Assembly: GCF_004000435.1 (NCBI RefSeq)
Contig: NZ_RBVZ01000001.1
Coordinates: 907,327-971,326, forward strand
Direction: 5' to 3'
DNA: 64,000 nt
DNA from: Alexandriicola marinus
GTDB taxonomy: Bacteria; Pseudomonadota; Alphaproteobacteria; Rhodobacterales; Rhodobacteraceae
Under the pieces are notes generated by a model that was not told the DNA's origin, searched no databases, and worked only from the letters and a program-made list of their open reading frames with translations. Position numbers and translations under genes: made by a program. Within the stretch, counting starts at the first letter, position 1, and the number at the start of each line of letters is the position of its first letter. Shown here one piece after another: positions 42,775-50,638 of this stretch.

Positions 42775-45530
42775 TCTTCCGTGTCGCCGTCTTCGTCCTC
42801 GACCTGATCTGCATCGCCCTGATCGGCAATCCACGCCACGCTGACGACTTCTTCGTCTTTCGCGGTGTTGAAGACCCGCACCCCACCGGCCGAACGCGAC
42901 CGGAATGAGATGCCCTCGACGGGGATCCGGATCGATTGTCCGGTCGAGGTCACCAGCATGATCTGATCTGCCAGTTCGACAGGGAAGGACGACACGATCG
43001 GCCCGCCGCGCATCGCCTTGTCCATCGCGGTGACGCCCTGACCGCCGCGCCCGCGCACGGGATAATCGTGGCTGGAGCTGAGCTTGCCCGATCCCTTGGC
43101 GGTGATCGTCAGGATCAGGTTCTCTGACGCGGACATTTCGGCATAGCGCTCGGGGCTGATGGCGCCGGCGACTGCCTCTTCTTCGTCATCCGATTCGGCC
43201 TCATCCGTCAGCCCTGCCATGGCGCGGCGCATTTTCAGATAGCCCGCCCGTTCCTCTGCCGAAGCATCGAAATGACGGATGACGGACATCGACACCACCC
43301 TGTCCTTGTCCTTGAGCCGGATACCCCGCACGCCGACAGAGGCGCGGCTGTTGAACACCCGCACATCCGTCGAGGGGAATCGGATCGCCCGGCCAGACGC
43401 GGTGACGAGCATCACGTCATCCTCGGGCGACGCGATACGGGCGTTGATCAGGCTCATGCCCTCGTTCTCGCCCTCGAATTTCATCGCGATCTTGCCGGCG
43501 CGGTTCACGTTGGTGAAGTCCGACAGCTTGTTGCGCCGGACGGTGCCCGCATCGGTGGCGAAGACGACCTGAAGGTCGTCCCATTCGTCTTCGGGCCGGT
43601 CGACGGGCATGATCGCCGCGATCGAGACGCCTTGTGGAATGGGCAGGATATTGACGATGGCCTTGCCGCGTGCCGTGCGCGAGCCCAGCGGCAGGCGCCA
43701 GCACTTGAGCTTGTAGGCCATCCCGTCGGTTGTGAAGAACAGAAGCTGCGTATGGGTATTGGCGACGAAGAGCGTCGTTACGACATCCTCGTCCTTCGTC
43801 TGCATCGAACTGAGGCCCTTCCCGCCGCGCCGCTGCGCGCGGAAATCGGCCAGCGGCGTGCGCTTGATATAGCCGCCCTGCGTGACCGTCACGACCATGT
43901 CTTCCTGTTCGATCAGGTCCTCATCTTCGAGGTCGCCGGCCCAGTCGACGATCTCGGTCCGGCGCGGCACGGCAAACAAGTCACGGACCTCGGTGAGCTC
44001 ATCGCGGATGATCTGGAGGATCCGTTCGCGCGAGCCGAGGATCTCGAGGTAGTCGCGGATCTTGCCCGCAAGCTCCTGCAATTCCGAGGTGACTTCAGAC
44101 ACGCCCAGCTGTGTCAGGCGCTGAAGCCGCAGATCGAGGATCGCACGGGCCTGCGTTTCCGACAGGTTGTATGTGCCATCCTCGTTGGCGCGGTGGGTCG
44201 GATCGTCGATCAGCTCGATGTATTCGAGGATATCTCCGGCCGGCCAGCGCCGGGTCATCAGCTTTTCACGCGCCTCGGCGGCATCGGCAGAGGACCGGAT
44301 CGTGCGAACCACCTCGTCGACGTTGGAAACGGCAACGGCAAGGCCACACAGGATGTGGCTGCGTTCCCGGGCCTTGCGCAGCTCATAAGCGGTGCGGCGC
44401 GCGACCACGTCTTCGCGGAAGTCGATGAAATGCGACAGGAAGGAATGCAGGGTCAGCTGTTCCGGTCGCCCGCCGTTCAGCGCAAGCATGTTGCAGCCGA
44501 ACGAAGTCTGCATCGGGGTGAAGCGGAACAGCTGGTTCAGGACGACATCGGCCGTCGCGTCCTTCTTCAGCTCGATCACCACGCGCACGCCGTTCCGGTC
44601 GCTTTCGTCCTGAACATGGGCGATGCCCTCGATCCGCTTTTCGCGGGCTGCCTCGGCGATCTTGTCGATCATCGAGGCCTTGTTCACCTGGTAGGGCACT
44701 TCGGAGATGATGATCGCAAAGCGATCCTTGCGCAGCTCCTCCACCTCGGTGCGGGCGCGCATGATGACGCTGCCGCGCCCCTCGAGATAGGCCTTGCGCG
44801 CGCCGGAGCGGCCCAGCATCAGGCCGCCTGTCGGGAAATCGGGGCCCGGTACGATCTCGATCAGTTCCTCGGAGGAGATGTCGGGGTTGTCGATCATCGC
44901 CAGCGTCGCGTCGACCACCTCGCCCAGATTGTGCGGCGGAATATTCGTGGCCATGCCGACGGCGATCCCGCCCGCCCCGTTGACCAGCATGTTCGGGAAC
45001 CGCGCCGGCAGAACGGTGGGTTCACGGTCCTTGCCGTCGTAGTTATCCTGGAAATCGACGGTGTCCTTGTCGATATCGGCAAGGATATAGGCGGCGGGCT
45101 TGTCCATCCGCACTTCGGTATAGCGCATGGCCGCCGGATTATCGCCGTCCATCGAGCCGAAGTTGCCCTGACCGTCCAGAAGCGGCAGCGACATCGAGAA
45201 ATCCTGCGCCATCCGCGCCAGCGCATCATAGATCGCCGAATCCCCGTGCGGGTGATACTTGCCCATAACGTCGCCGACGGGCCGGGCGGATTTCCGGTAG
45301 GGTTTGTCGTGGGTGTTGCCGACTTCATGCATTGCATAAAGGATCCGTCGGTGAACAGGCTTGAGCCCGTCACGCAGATCGGGGATCGCACGGCTGACGA
45401 TCACGCTCATCGCGTAATCGAGGTAGGAGGTCTTCATCTCCTCGACGATGGAGATCGACGGACCTTCTGGCCTTGGCGGGGGCGGCGCAGAATCTTCTTT
45501 GTTTTCAGGTGGTTCTGGCGTATCGCTCAC
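42771..45530 (-). CDS. gyrA: DNA gyrase subunit A
   Basis: GyrA cuts and rejoins DNA to introduce negative supercoils with GyrB. The 919-residue product has the winged helix with active Tyr137 in [11 protein letters not shown], and the quinolone region [12 protein letters not shown] with Ser98 and Asp102, both the drug-sensitive residues. The C-terminal beta pinwheel ends with an acidic tail ([14 protein letters not shown]). The GTG at 45530 is the start. Next in the operon come a barrel-like protein, trmFO and gluQ. It diverges from the usg gene. Confidence 0.97.
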   Translation of the reverse strand: MSDTPEPPENKEDSAPPPPRPEGPSISIVEEMKTSYLDYAMSVIVSRAIPDLRDGLKPVHRRILYAMHEVGNTHDKPYRKSARPVGDVMGKYHPHGDSAIYDALARMAQDFSMSLPLLDGQGNFGSMDGDNPAAMRYTEVRMDKPAAYILADIDKDTVDFQDNYDGKDREPTVLPARFPNMLVNGAGGIAVGMATNIPPHNLGEVVDATLAMIDNPDISSEELIEIVPGPDFPTGGLMLGRSGARKAYLEGRGSVIMRARTEVEELRKDRFAIIISEVPYQVNKASMIDKIAEAAREKRIEGIAHVQDESDRNGVRVVIELKKDATADVVLNQLFRFTPMQTSFGCNMLALNGGRPEQLTLHSFLSHFIDFREDVVARRTAYELRKARERSHILCGLAVAVSNVDEVVRTIRSSADAAEAREKLMTRRWPAGDILEYIELIDDPTHRANEDGTYNLSETQARAILDLRLQRLTQLGVSEVTSELQELAGKIRDYLEILGSRERILQIIRDELTEVRDLFAVPRRTEIVDWAGDLEDEDLIEQEDMVVTVTQGGYIKRTPLADFRAQRRGGKGLSSMQTKDEDVVTTLFVANTHTQLLFFTTDGMAYKLKCWRLPLGSRTARGKAIVNILPIPQGVSIAAIMPVDRPEDEWDDLQVVFATDAGTVRRNKLSDFTNVNRAGKIAMKFEGENEGMSLINARIASPEDDVMLVTASGRAIRFPSTDVRVFNSRASVGVRGIRLKDKDRVVSMSVIRHFDASAEERAGYLKMRRAMAGLTDEAESDDEEEAVAGAISPERYAEMSASENLILTITAKGSGKLSSSHDYPVRGRGGQGVTAMDKAMRGGPIVSSFPVELADQIMLVTSTGQSIRIPVEGISFRSRSAGGVRVFNTAKDEEVVSVAWIADQGDADQVEDEDGDTEE

Positions 45531-45721
45531 AATGTCTGCCCGATGCGTTGTTTCATCTACATCTAGTTGAAAACATCTATATCAGACGCGAGGTCTGGGG
45601 TGCAATGGTCGCAAGCCCGATTGCAAGCAGCCGGGACGGGTGGATGCTAACAGATTGTGATGATTGACTTATTTTTAATTTCTGCTGCGATAGCCTTATC
45701 GTAATAGAAAAGGGAATGCCC

Positions 45722-46000
45722 ATGACGCAATCGCTGGCGCGTGAAACCGAACTCATGCTGCAAGGCTACGGATTGACGACGGCAGAGTTCTATTACCGGA
45801 TGCCGGACCACAAATCGGTGCTCAACACCTTTGTCTGGCAGGATTACGATCTTGCCCCGGATCACCCCCGCTTGTTCGACTTCATCGAGTATTGGCAGGA
45901 CGAGATCGAGGGCCCGCTTCATTCGGTGCGGTTCGTCCATCGCAAGATGATCTCGCCGGGAGAATGGCGCAACGTGACGGGCGAATTCCACTACCACTAG
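45722..46000 (+). CDS. Usg family protein
   Basis: A 92-residue protein of the Usg family, small and mainly alphaproteobacterial, first named beside Caulobacter trpF. The signature is YGLTTAEFYYRMPDHKSVLNTFVWQDYDLAPDHPRL with WQDEIEGPLHSVRFVH. The function is unknown. The second ATG (45722) is used because AAGGGA precedes it at normal spacing; the first ATG is six bases earlier. No trp genes are present, so the context gives no clue. Confidence 0.85.
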   Translation: MTQSLARETELMLQGYGLTTAEFYYRMPDHKSVLNTFVWQDYDLAPDHPRLFDFIEYWQDEIEGPLHSVRFVHRKMISPGEWRNVTGEFHYH

Positions 46001-46021
46001 GGCTGTGCGACGGACCCGGCC

Positions 46022-47065
46022 TCAGCGGGCTCGGTGCAGCATGCCGTAAAGATCGCGCGGATCGTCGGGGTCGGCCAGCAGGTCAAGCTCCTGGTAGGTG
46101 CCGGTCTCGAGGGCCGCGCGGCGGATGTAGCGCAGGGCGGAGAAATCCTCGATCGCGAAGCCCACGCTGTCGAAAAGCGTGATCTGGCTCTTGTCGCGCC
46201 TCCCGGGCGCGTGGCCCGCGAAGACCTGCCAAAGCTCGGTCACCGCGTGATCGGCGGGCAGCTGCTGGATCTCGCCCTCGATGCGGGTCTGTTCGGGGTA
46301 TTCGACAAAGATGTCCGAACGCAGAAGGATGTCGCGGTGCAGTTCCGTCTTGCCGGGGCAATCGCCGCCCACCGCGTTGATATGCGTGCCGGGCCCGATC
46401 ATGTTGTCGGTCAGGATCGTCGAGGCGCGTTTGTCGGCGGTGCAGGTCGTCACGATCCGCGCGCCTTCCAATGCCTCTTCGACCGATGTGCAGGCGATCA
46501 CGTTCAGGCCCGATCCTTCGAGGTTGCGCCGGCATTTTGCGGTTGCGGCCGGATCGATATCGTACAGGCGGACATCGGTGACGCCCACGATTTCCTGAAA
46601 GGCAAGGCTCTGGAATTCCGATTGCGCGCCATTGCCGATCATCGCCATGGTCATGGCGCCGCTCGGGGCGAGGTGCCGTGCGGCAAGGGCCGACATGGCG
46701 GCGGTGCGCAACGCCGTCAGAAGCGTCATCTCTGACAGCAGCACCGGATAGCCCGTGGCAACATCGGCAAGAAGCCCGAAGGCCGTCACCGTCTGCAAGC
46801 CGTCGGCCATGTTCTTGGGATGGCCGTTCACGTATTTGAACCCATAGAGCGCGCCGTCCGACGTGGGCATCAGTTCGATCACGCCCACCGGTGAGTGCGA
46901 CGCCACGCGGGGCGTCTTGTCGAAGCTGTCCCACCGCAGGAAATCGGCTTCGATCTCGTTGGCGAGTTCGCGCAGCACGGTGCGAATGCCCAGCTTGTGG
47001 ACGATCTGCATCATCGCTTCGACGCTGATAAAGGGCACCATGGCCCGTTGTGAGGGCGTGTTCAT
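46022..47065 (-). CDS. Ornithine cyclodeaminase
   Basis: It converts ornithine to proline with loss of ammonia, using NAD. The 347-residue protein is of the OCD/mu-crystallin family: SPVGVIELMPTSDGALYGFKYVNGHP, LLSEMTLLTALRTAAMSALAA, MAMIGNGAQSEFQSLAF and the Asp in NAVGGDCPGKTEL. The ATG at 47065 overlaps the arginase stop by four bases, so the two genes encode consecutive steps of arginine catabolism. Confidence 0.93.
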   Translation of the reverse strand: MNTPSQRAMVPFISVEAMMQIVHKLGIRTVLRELANEIEADFLRWDSFDKTPRVASHSPVGVIELMPTSDGALYGFKYVNGHPKNMADGLQTVTAFGLLADVATGYPVLLSEMTLLTALRTAAMSALAARHLAPSGAMTMAMIGNGAQSEFQSLAFQEIVGVTDVRLYDIDPAATAKCRRNLEGSGLNVIACTSVEEALEGARIVTTCTADKRASTILTDNMIGPGTHINAVGGDCPGKTELHRDILLRSDIFVEYPEQTRIEGEIQQLPADHAVTELWQVFAGHAPGRRDKSQITLFDSVGFAIEDFSALRYIRRAALETGTYQELDLLADPDDPRDLYGMLHRAR

Positions 47066-47991
47066 GTGAAACTCCGTGTTGGCCGGTCGAAGATGCGCCG
47101 CCCCAGAAGCGAGGCCGCCAGATCCACCATGAGAGAGGCCGTGCGCCCCCGCTCGTCGAGGAACGGGTTCAGTTCGACCAGATCGAGCGATGTCACCAGC
47201 CCGCTGTCGCACAGCAGTTCCATCGCCAGATGCGCCTCGCGGATGGTCGCGCCTCCGGGCACGGTCGTGCCCACGGCGGGCGCGATGGCGGGGTCGAGGA
47301 AATCCACGTCGAGCGAGACATGCAGATCGCCACCCGCTGCCGCGACCCGATCCAGAAACGCCTCGAGCGGTGCGCGGATGCCCTCTTCGTCGATGCGGCG
47401 CATGTCGGTGAGGTCGACCTCGGTGCCGGCCAGCGCCGTGCGCTCGGCCGGATCGACGGACCTCAGCCCGATCATCGCGACATGTGCGGGATCGACAGGT
47501 GCCTCGACGGCAGGGAAGGCGTCGAACCCGGCCTGACCCGTGGCATAGGCAACGGGCGTGCCGTGCAGATGACCCGTCTCGGTCGTCTGCGGCGTGTGAA
47601 AATCGCTATGGGCATCCATCCACAGCACGAAGAGGGGCCGCCCGCGCCCGGCAGCATGGGCCGCCATGCCGGTCACCGATCCCAGCGACAGCGCGTGATC
47701 GCCCCCCAGAAAGATGGGCATGCCCGACGGGGCGGCCTCGCGCGCGGCGCGCGCAATGGCCGTCGTCCAGCCGATTGTCTCGCCCGGCGCATGAAGATGC
47801 GCAGGCGCTCCGGCAGGGGCTGTTGCGGCGTCGGGGGCAAGATTGCCGCGATCCTCGACCCTGAGGCCCAGATCGCCCAGCGCCGTATCGAGCCCCGCCA
47901 CGCGGAACGCGTCCGGCCCCATCAGGCAGCCCCGGCTGCGCTTGCCGCTATCGACCGGCGCGCCGATCAGGATGATGGTGTCATGTGTCAT
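47062..47991 (-). CDS. rocF: Arginase
   Basis: Arginase hydrolyses arginine to ornithine and urea. The 309-residue protein has the manganese ligands in the family order: GGDHALSLGSV, WMDAHSDFHTP and SLDVDFLDPAIAPAV with GTTVPGG. The ATG at 47991 gives MTHDTIILIGAPVDSG, the standard N-terminus. It is cotranscribed with ornithine cyclodeaminase, and an Lrp-type regulator diverges from it, probably arginine-responsive. Confidence 0.94.
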   Translation of the reverse strand: MTHDTIILIGAPVDSGKRSRGCLMGPDAFRVAGLDTALGDLGLRVEDRGNLAPDAATAPAGAPAHLHAPGETIGWTTAIARAAREAAPSGMPIFLGGDHALSLGSVTGMAAHAAGRGRPLFVLWMDAHSDFHTPQTTETGHLHGTPVAYATGQAGFDAFPAVEAPVDPAHVAMIGLRSVDPAERTALAGTEVDLTDMRRIDEEGIRAPLEAFLDRVAAAGGDLHVSLDVDFLDPAIAPAVGTTVPGGATIREAHLAMELLCDSGLVTSLDLVELNPFLDERGRTASLMVDLAASLLGRRIFDRPTRSFT

Positions 47992-48078
47992 GCCCGCGGA
48001 TATCGCGCCCGATCGGGGATGTCTCAAACCCTGATAATGTGCAATATGTGTCGGAGTTGATCATATCGGGCAGTCATC

Positions 48079-48525
48079 ATGGACAAACTGGACAATGAAC
48101 TGGTTGGGGCCTTGCGGCGCGACGGGCGGGCGTCGCTGTCAGAGCTTGCGGCCGACCTGGGCGTCACCCGCACCACCGTGCGCAGCCGCATGGCGCGCAT
48201 GATCGCAGATGGCGATATCGCGGGGTTCACCGTGCTGACCCGCGCCGATGTCGCGCAAAGCCCGGTTCGCGGTCTCATGATGCTGGGGATCGAGGGGCAG
48301 GGGACCGAACGCATCATGGCCCGGCTGTCGGCGCTGCGCGAGGTGCGCGCGGTTCACACGACAAATGGCAGCTGGGATCTGATCGTCGAGATCGGGGCCG
48401 ACACGCTCGAGCAATTCGACCGGGTCCTGTTCGCGGTGCGCAAACTCGATGGGGTGCGCCGTAGCGAGACCAGTCTTCTTCTGTCGACCCGGCGCCCCGT
48501 CAGGCCCGAAGGCGGGCGGCCATGA
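48079..48525 (+). CDS. Lrp/AsnC-family transcriptional regulator
   Basis: A 148-residue regulator with an N-terminal winged helix-turn-helix (LVGALRRDGRASLSELAADLGVTRTTVRSRMARM) and a C-terminal ligand-binding RAM domain (GLMMLGIEGQG, REVRAVHTTNGSWDLIVEI). It diverges from the arginase gene with an 87-base promoter gap, the common arrangement for local amino acid control. Its 3' end overlaps the convergent dsbB gene by 26 bases. Confidence 0.9.
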   Translation: MDKLDNELVGALRRDGRASLSELAADLGVTRTTVRSRMARMIADGDIAGFTVLTRADVAQSPVRGLMMLGIEGQGTERIMARLSALREVRAVHTTNGSWDLIVEIGADTLEQFDRVLFAVRKLDGVRRSETSLLLSTRRPVRPEGGRP

Positions 48526-48958
48526 TCCAGATCACGGCAAGCGCGATCGAGAACAGCGCGTTCCAGCTTGCCATCGACAACGTCAGGAATTCCCACGCGA
48601 CTTCGTCGCACAGCACGATCGCGGGCGCGTCCATCGACAGGAGTGCCGCACCATCGAGGCCGCCCAGATCGCCCCCGCCGGTGCAGCTTGACGGGCCCTC
48701 CCACAAGTCGCGCTCGACACCGGTGTGGTAGATGCCGATCCCGGCCGTCGTGAGCGCGGCCAGCGCGCCCACCCATGCCAGCGCCCGCACGCCGAGCACC
48801 AGCGCAATGGCGGCGATCACGATCGCGGCGGCATGGGGCCAGCGCTGCCAGAGGCACATCGCACAGGGCGCATAGCCCAGCGACTGGAAAAGGAACGCCC
48901 CGGCCAGAAGCGCAAGCGACCCGCCGCCTGCAAGGCCAATCAATGCATTTCGGGTCAT
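48500..48958 (-). CDS. Disulfide bond formation protein DsbB
   Basis: DsbB reoxidises the periplasmic oxidase DsbA and passes electrons to quinone. The 152-residue protein has four membrane helices, the first Cys pair in APCAMCLWQRWPH and the second Cys pair in SSCTGGGDL and VLCDEVAWEF. It is shorter than E. coli DsbB but matches the roseobacter form. It overlaps yqaA, which is upstream, by ATGA. Its tail overlaps the Lrp gene. Confidence 0.85.
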   Translation of the reverse strand: MTRNALIGLAGGGSLALLAGAFLFQSLGYAPCAMCLWQRWPHAAAIVIAAIALVLGVRALAWVGALAALTTAGIGIYHTGVERDLWEGPSSCTGGGDLGGLDGAALLSMDAPAIVLCDEVAWEFLTLSMASWNALFSIALAVIWIMAARLRA

Positions 48959-49533
48959 AGGAACCTCACGAGATAGAAGCCGCCCAGAAGAAGACCGCAG
49001 AACAGGATGAACATCAGCCCCAACCGCCGCTCGATGAAATCGCGGATGGGTTCACCGAATTTCCACAAAAGGCCCGCTACCAGAAAGAACCGGATGCCGC
49101 GCGCGACGATCGAGGTTACGATGAAGGTGGCCAGTGGCAATCCCGTCCAGCCCGACATGATCGTGATCACCTTGTAGGGGAAAGGCGTGAGCCCCGCGAT
49201 CAGAACCGGCCAGAAGCCAAGATCGTTGAACCGGCCGTTGAAGGCCTCGATCGCCTCCGCCTTGCCAAGGCTCATCAGGATGGGCTGGCCGATGCTTTCG
49301 AAGGCGAAGGCCCCGATCGCATAGCCCAGAAGCCCGCCCAGAACCGACGAGACAAGCGCCACACCCGCGATCACGAAGGCCCGGTTCGGACGCGCGAGGA
49401 TCATCGGGATCATCAGCACGTCGGGCGGGATCGGAAATACCGACGATTCGATGAACGACACGAACGCCAGAAACCAAAGCGCGTTATCCGACGACGCCTT
49501 GCGGATCGTCCAGTCATACAAGCTGCGTATCAT
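48955..49533 (-). CDS. YqaA-type DedA-superfamily membrane protein
   Basis: A 192-residue membrane protein with four or five helices. It shows the DedA/VTT pattern: SFIESSVFPIPPDVLMIPM, GYAIGAFAFESIG, and the FNDLGFWPVLIAGLTPFPYKVITIMSGW loop, with an Arg-rich RGIRFFLVAGLLW. Relatives move lipids across the membrane, for example undecaprenyl phosphate carriers. The YqaA branch is little studied. It is coupled with dsbB. Confidence 0.88.
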   Translation of the reverse strand: MIRSLYDWTIRKASSDNALWFLAFVSFIESSVFPIPPDVLMIPMILARPNRAFVIAGVALVSSVLGGLLGYAIGAFAFESIGQPILMSLGKAEAIEAFNGRFNDLGFWPVLIAGLTPFPYKVITIMSGWTGLPLATFIVTSIVARGIRFFLVAGLLWKFGEPIRDFIERRLGLMFILFCGLLLGGFYLVRFL

Positions 49534-49699
49534 CGGTTGCTATCTGCCCGTGCAAAATCCGACCAATCGAAATCGTCCCCCTTAGGGCATGGCGCAGGGC
49601 AATGGTCAACTGCACGACGTGTCCAGACCGTCGATCGCGCAGGGTCCCCTTTCAGATCGTTGACCCCGCAGAAAAGGGCGGCTAGAGCATGACCAATGG

Positions 49700-49785
49700 G
49701 CCGGTGTGGCGGAATGGTAGACGCAGGGGATTCAAAATCCCCCGATGGCAACATCGTGAGAGTTCGAGTCTCTCCACCGGCACCA
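49700..49785 (+). tRNA. tRNA-Leu (anticodon CAA)
   Basis: An 86-base type II tRNA. The acceptor arms GCCGGTG / CACCGGC pair perfectly with the discriminator A and an encoded CCA at 49783-49785. The anticodon loop TTCAAAA has CAA at 49733-49735 inside the GGGGA / TCCCC stem. A variable arm (GATGGCAACATC) and the T loop GTTCGAGTC follow. The DNA to its right looks accessory, so this could be an integration site; I see no duplicate 3' end downstream. Confidence 0.96.
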
Positions 49786-49978
49786 TAGATCTGTTTGATT
49801 TACTTCCATGATCTTTATGGCTTGGGGGGAATTCAACTCTCATGCAGACATCACGTTACGAACGGTTGAATCAGATGGCGCGGTCGGTTCGTTTTTCGCA
49901 TTCCTTCTTGCGGATTTATGAAGTGGTCGGGCAGCAATCGTGCTGTCAGGGATACGCGCTCCAATAGGAGAGCCAGCG

Positions 49979-50620
49979 ATGAAATTATTGACCGCGTCGG
50001 GACTTGTGGTGTTGGTCGTCGCATTGTCGGGCTGCCTTGGTTCACCGGAAGGCGCGACCCCCGGGCCAGATCCCGCGATCGGCCCGCCCCGTTCGACAGA
50101 TAACGACGCGATCCTTACCTACGATCAGCTGAGCGGTTACGGTGCCGAGATCCGGCAGGTCACCGATCTGGAAACACCGGAGCCGGGTGCCGAGCTTCCT
50201 GAGAGCGGGCGGGTCGACTATGTCGGCACCCTGCGCCTTCCGGGCAGTGTCGGTGGGACGGATTACAGCATGCTCGGCCTGCTGACGATCGAGATGCAGT
50301 TTGCGTCGGACGCATTTTCCGGGGCCGTGTCGAACGTTGTCGACGAAGATCTCGGCCTTGCCGATGGCAGCCTGTATGTCGGAAACGGCACCATCGATCG
50401 CGACGCGGACTTCGACCAGGACGTCACATATCAGTCAGACCTGACAGGCACGCTCCGCTTCGATGAAGGAACAGAAATCACCGTCGATGCGGGCCTGTTC
50501 GGTGATTTCTATAGCGAGCTCGACGCGATCGCGGGAATCGTCGCGGGCAATCTGATCCTGGCGACCGAGCCGGTTGCTGAAATCGGCGCCGACGCCGCCT
50601 TTATCGCCGAGCGGGAATGA
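49979..50620 (+). CDS. Lipoprotein, TbpB-like beta-barrel candidate
   Basis: A 213-residue lipoprotein with a clear lipobox (VALSGC, Cys19 in the precursor). The mature part has a Pro-rich linker (to about residue 60) and then a series of short strands with Gly and Asp (YVGTLRLPGS, SGAVSNVVDEDLGLADGSLYVGNG, GTLRFDEGTEI), similar in style to the eight-strand barrel of transferrin-binding protein B. Relatives are surface lipoproteins in Roseobacter. It stands between the tRNA and a convergent RTX gene. AGGAG is 7 bases before the ATG. The specific function is unknown. Confidence 0.65.
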   Translation: MKLLTASGLVVLVVALSGCLGSPEGATPGPDPAIGPPRSTDNDAILTYDQLSGYGAEIRQVTDLETPEPGAELPESGRVDYVGTLRLPGSVGGTDYSMLGLLTIEMQFASDAFSGAVSNVVDEDLGLADGSLYVGNGTIDRDADFDQDVTYQSDLTGTLRFDEGTEITVDAGLFGDFYSELDAIAGIVAGNLILATEPVAEIGADAAFIAERE

Positions 50621-50638
50621 GTTTGCCTCGTCGACCGG

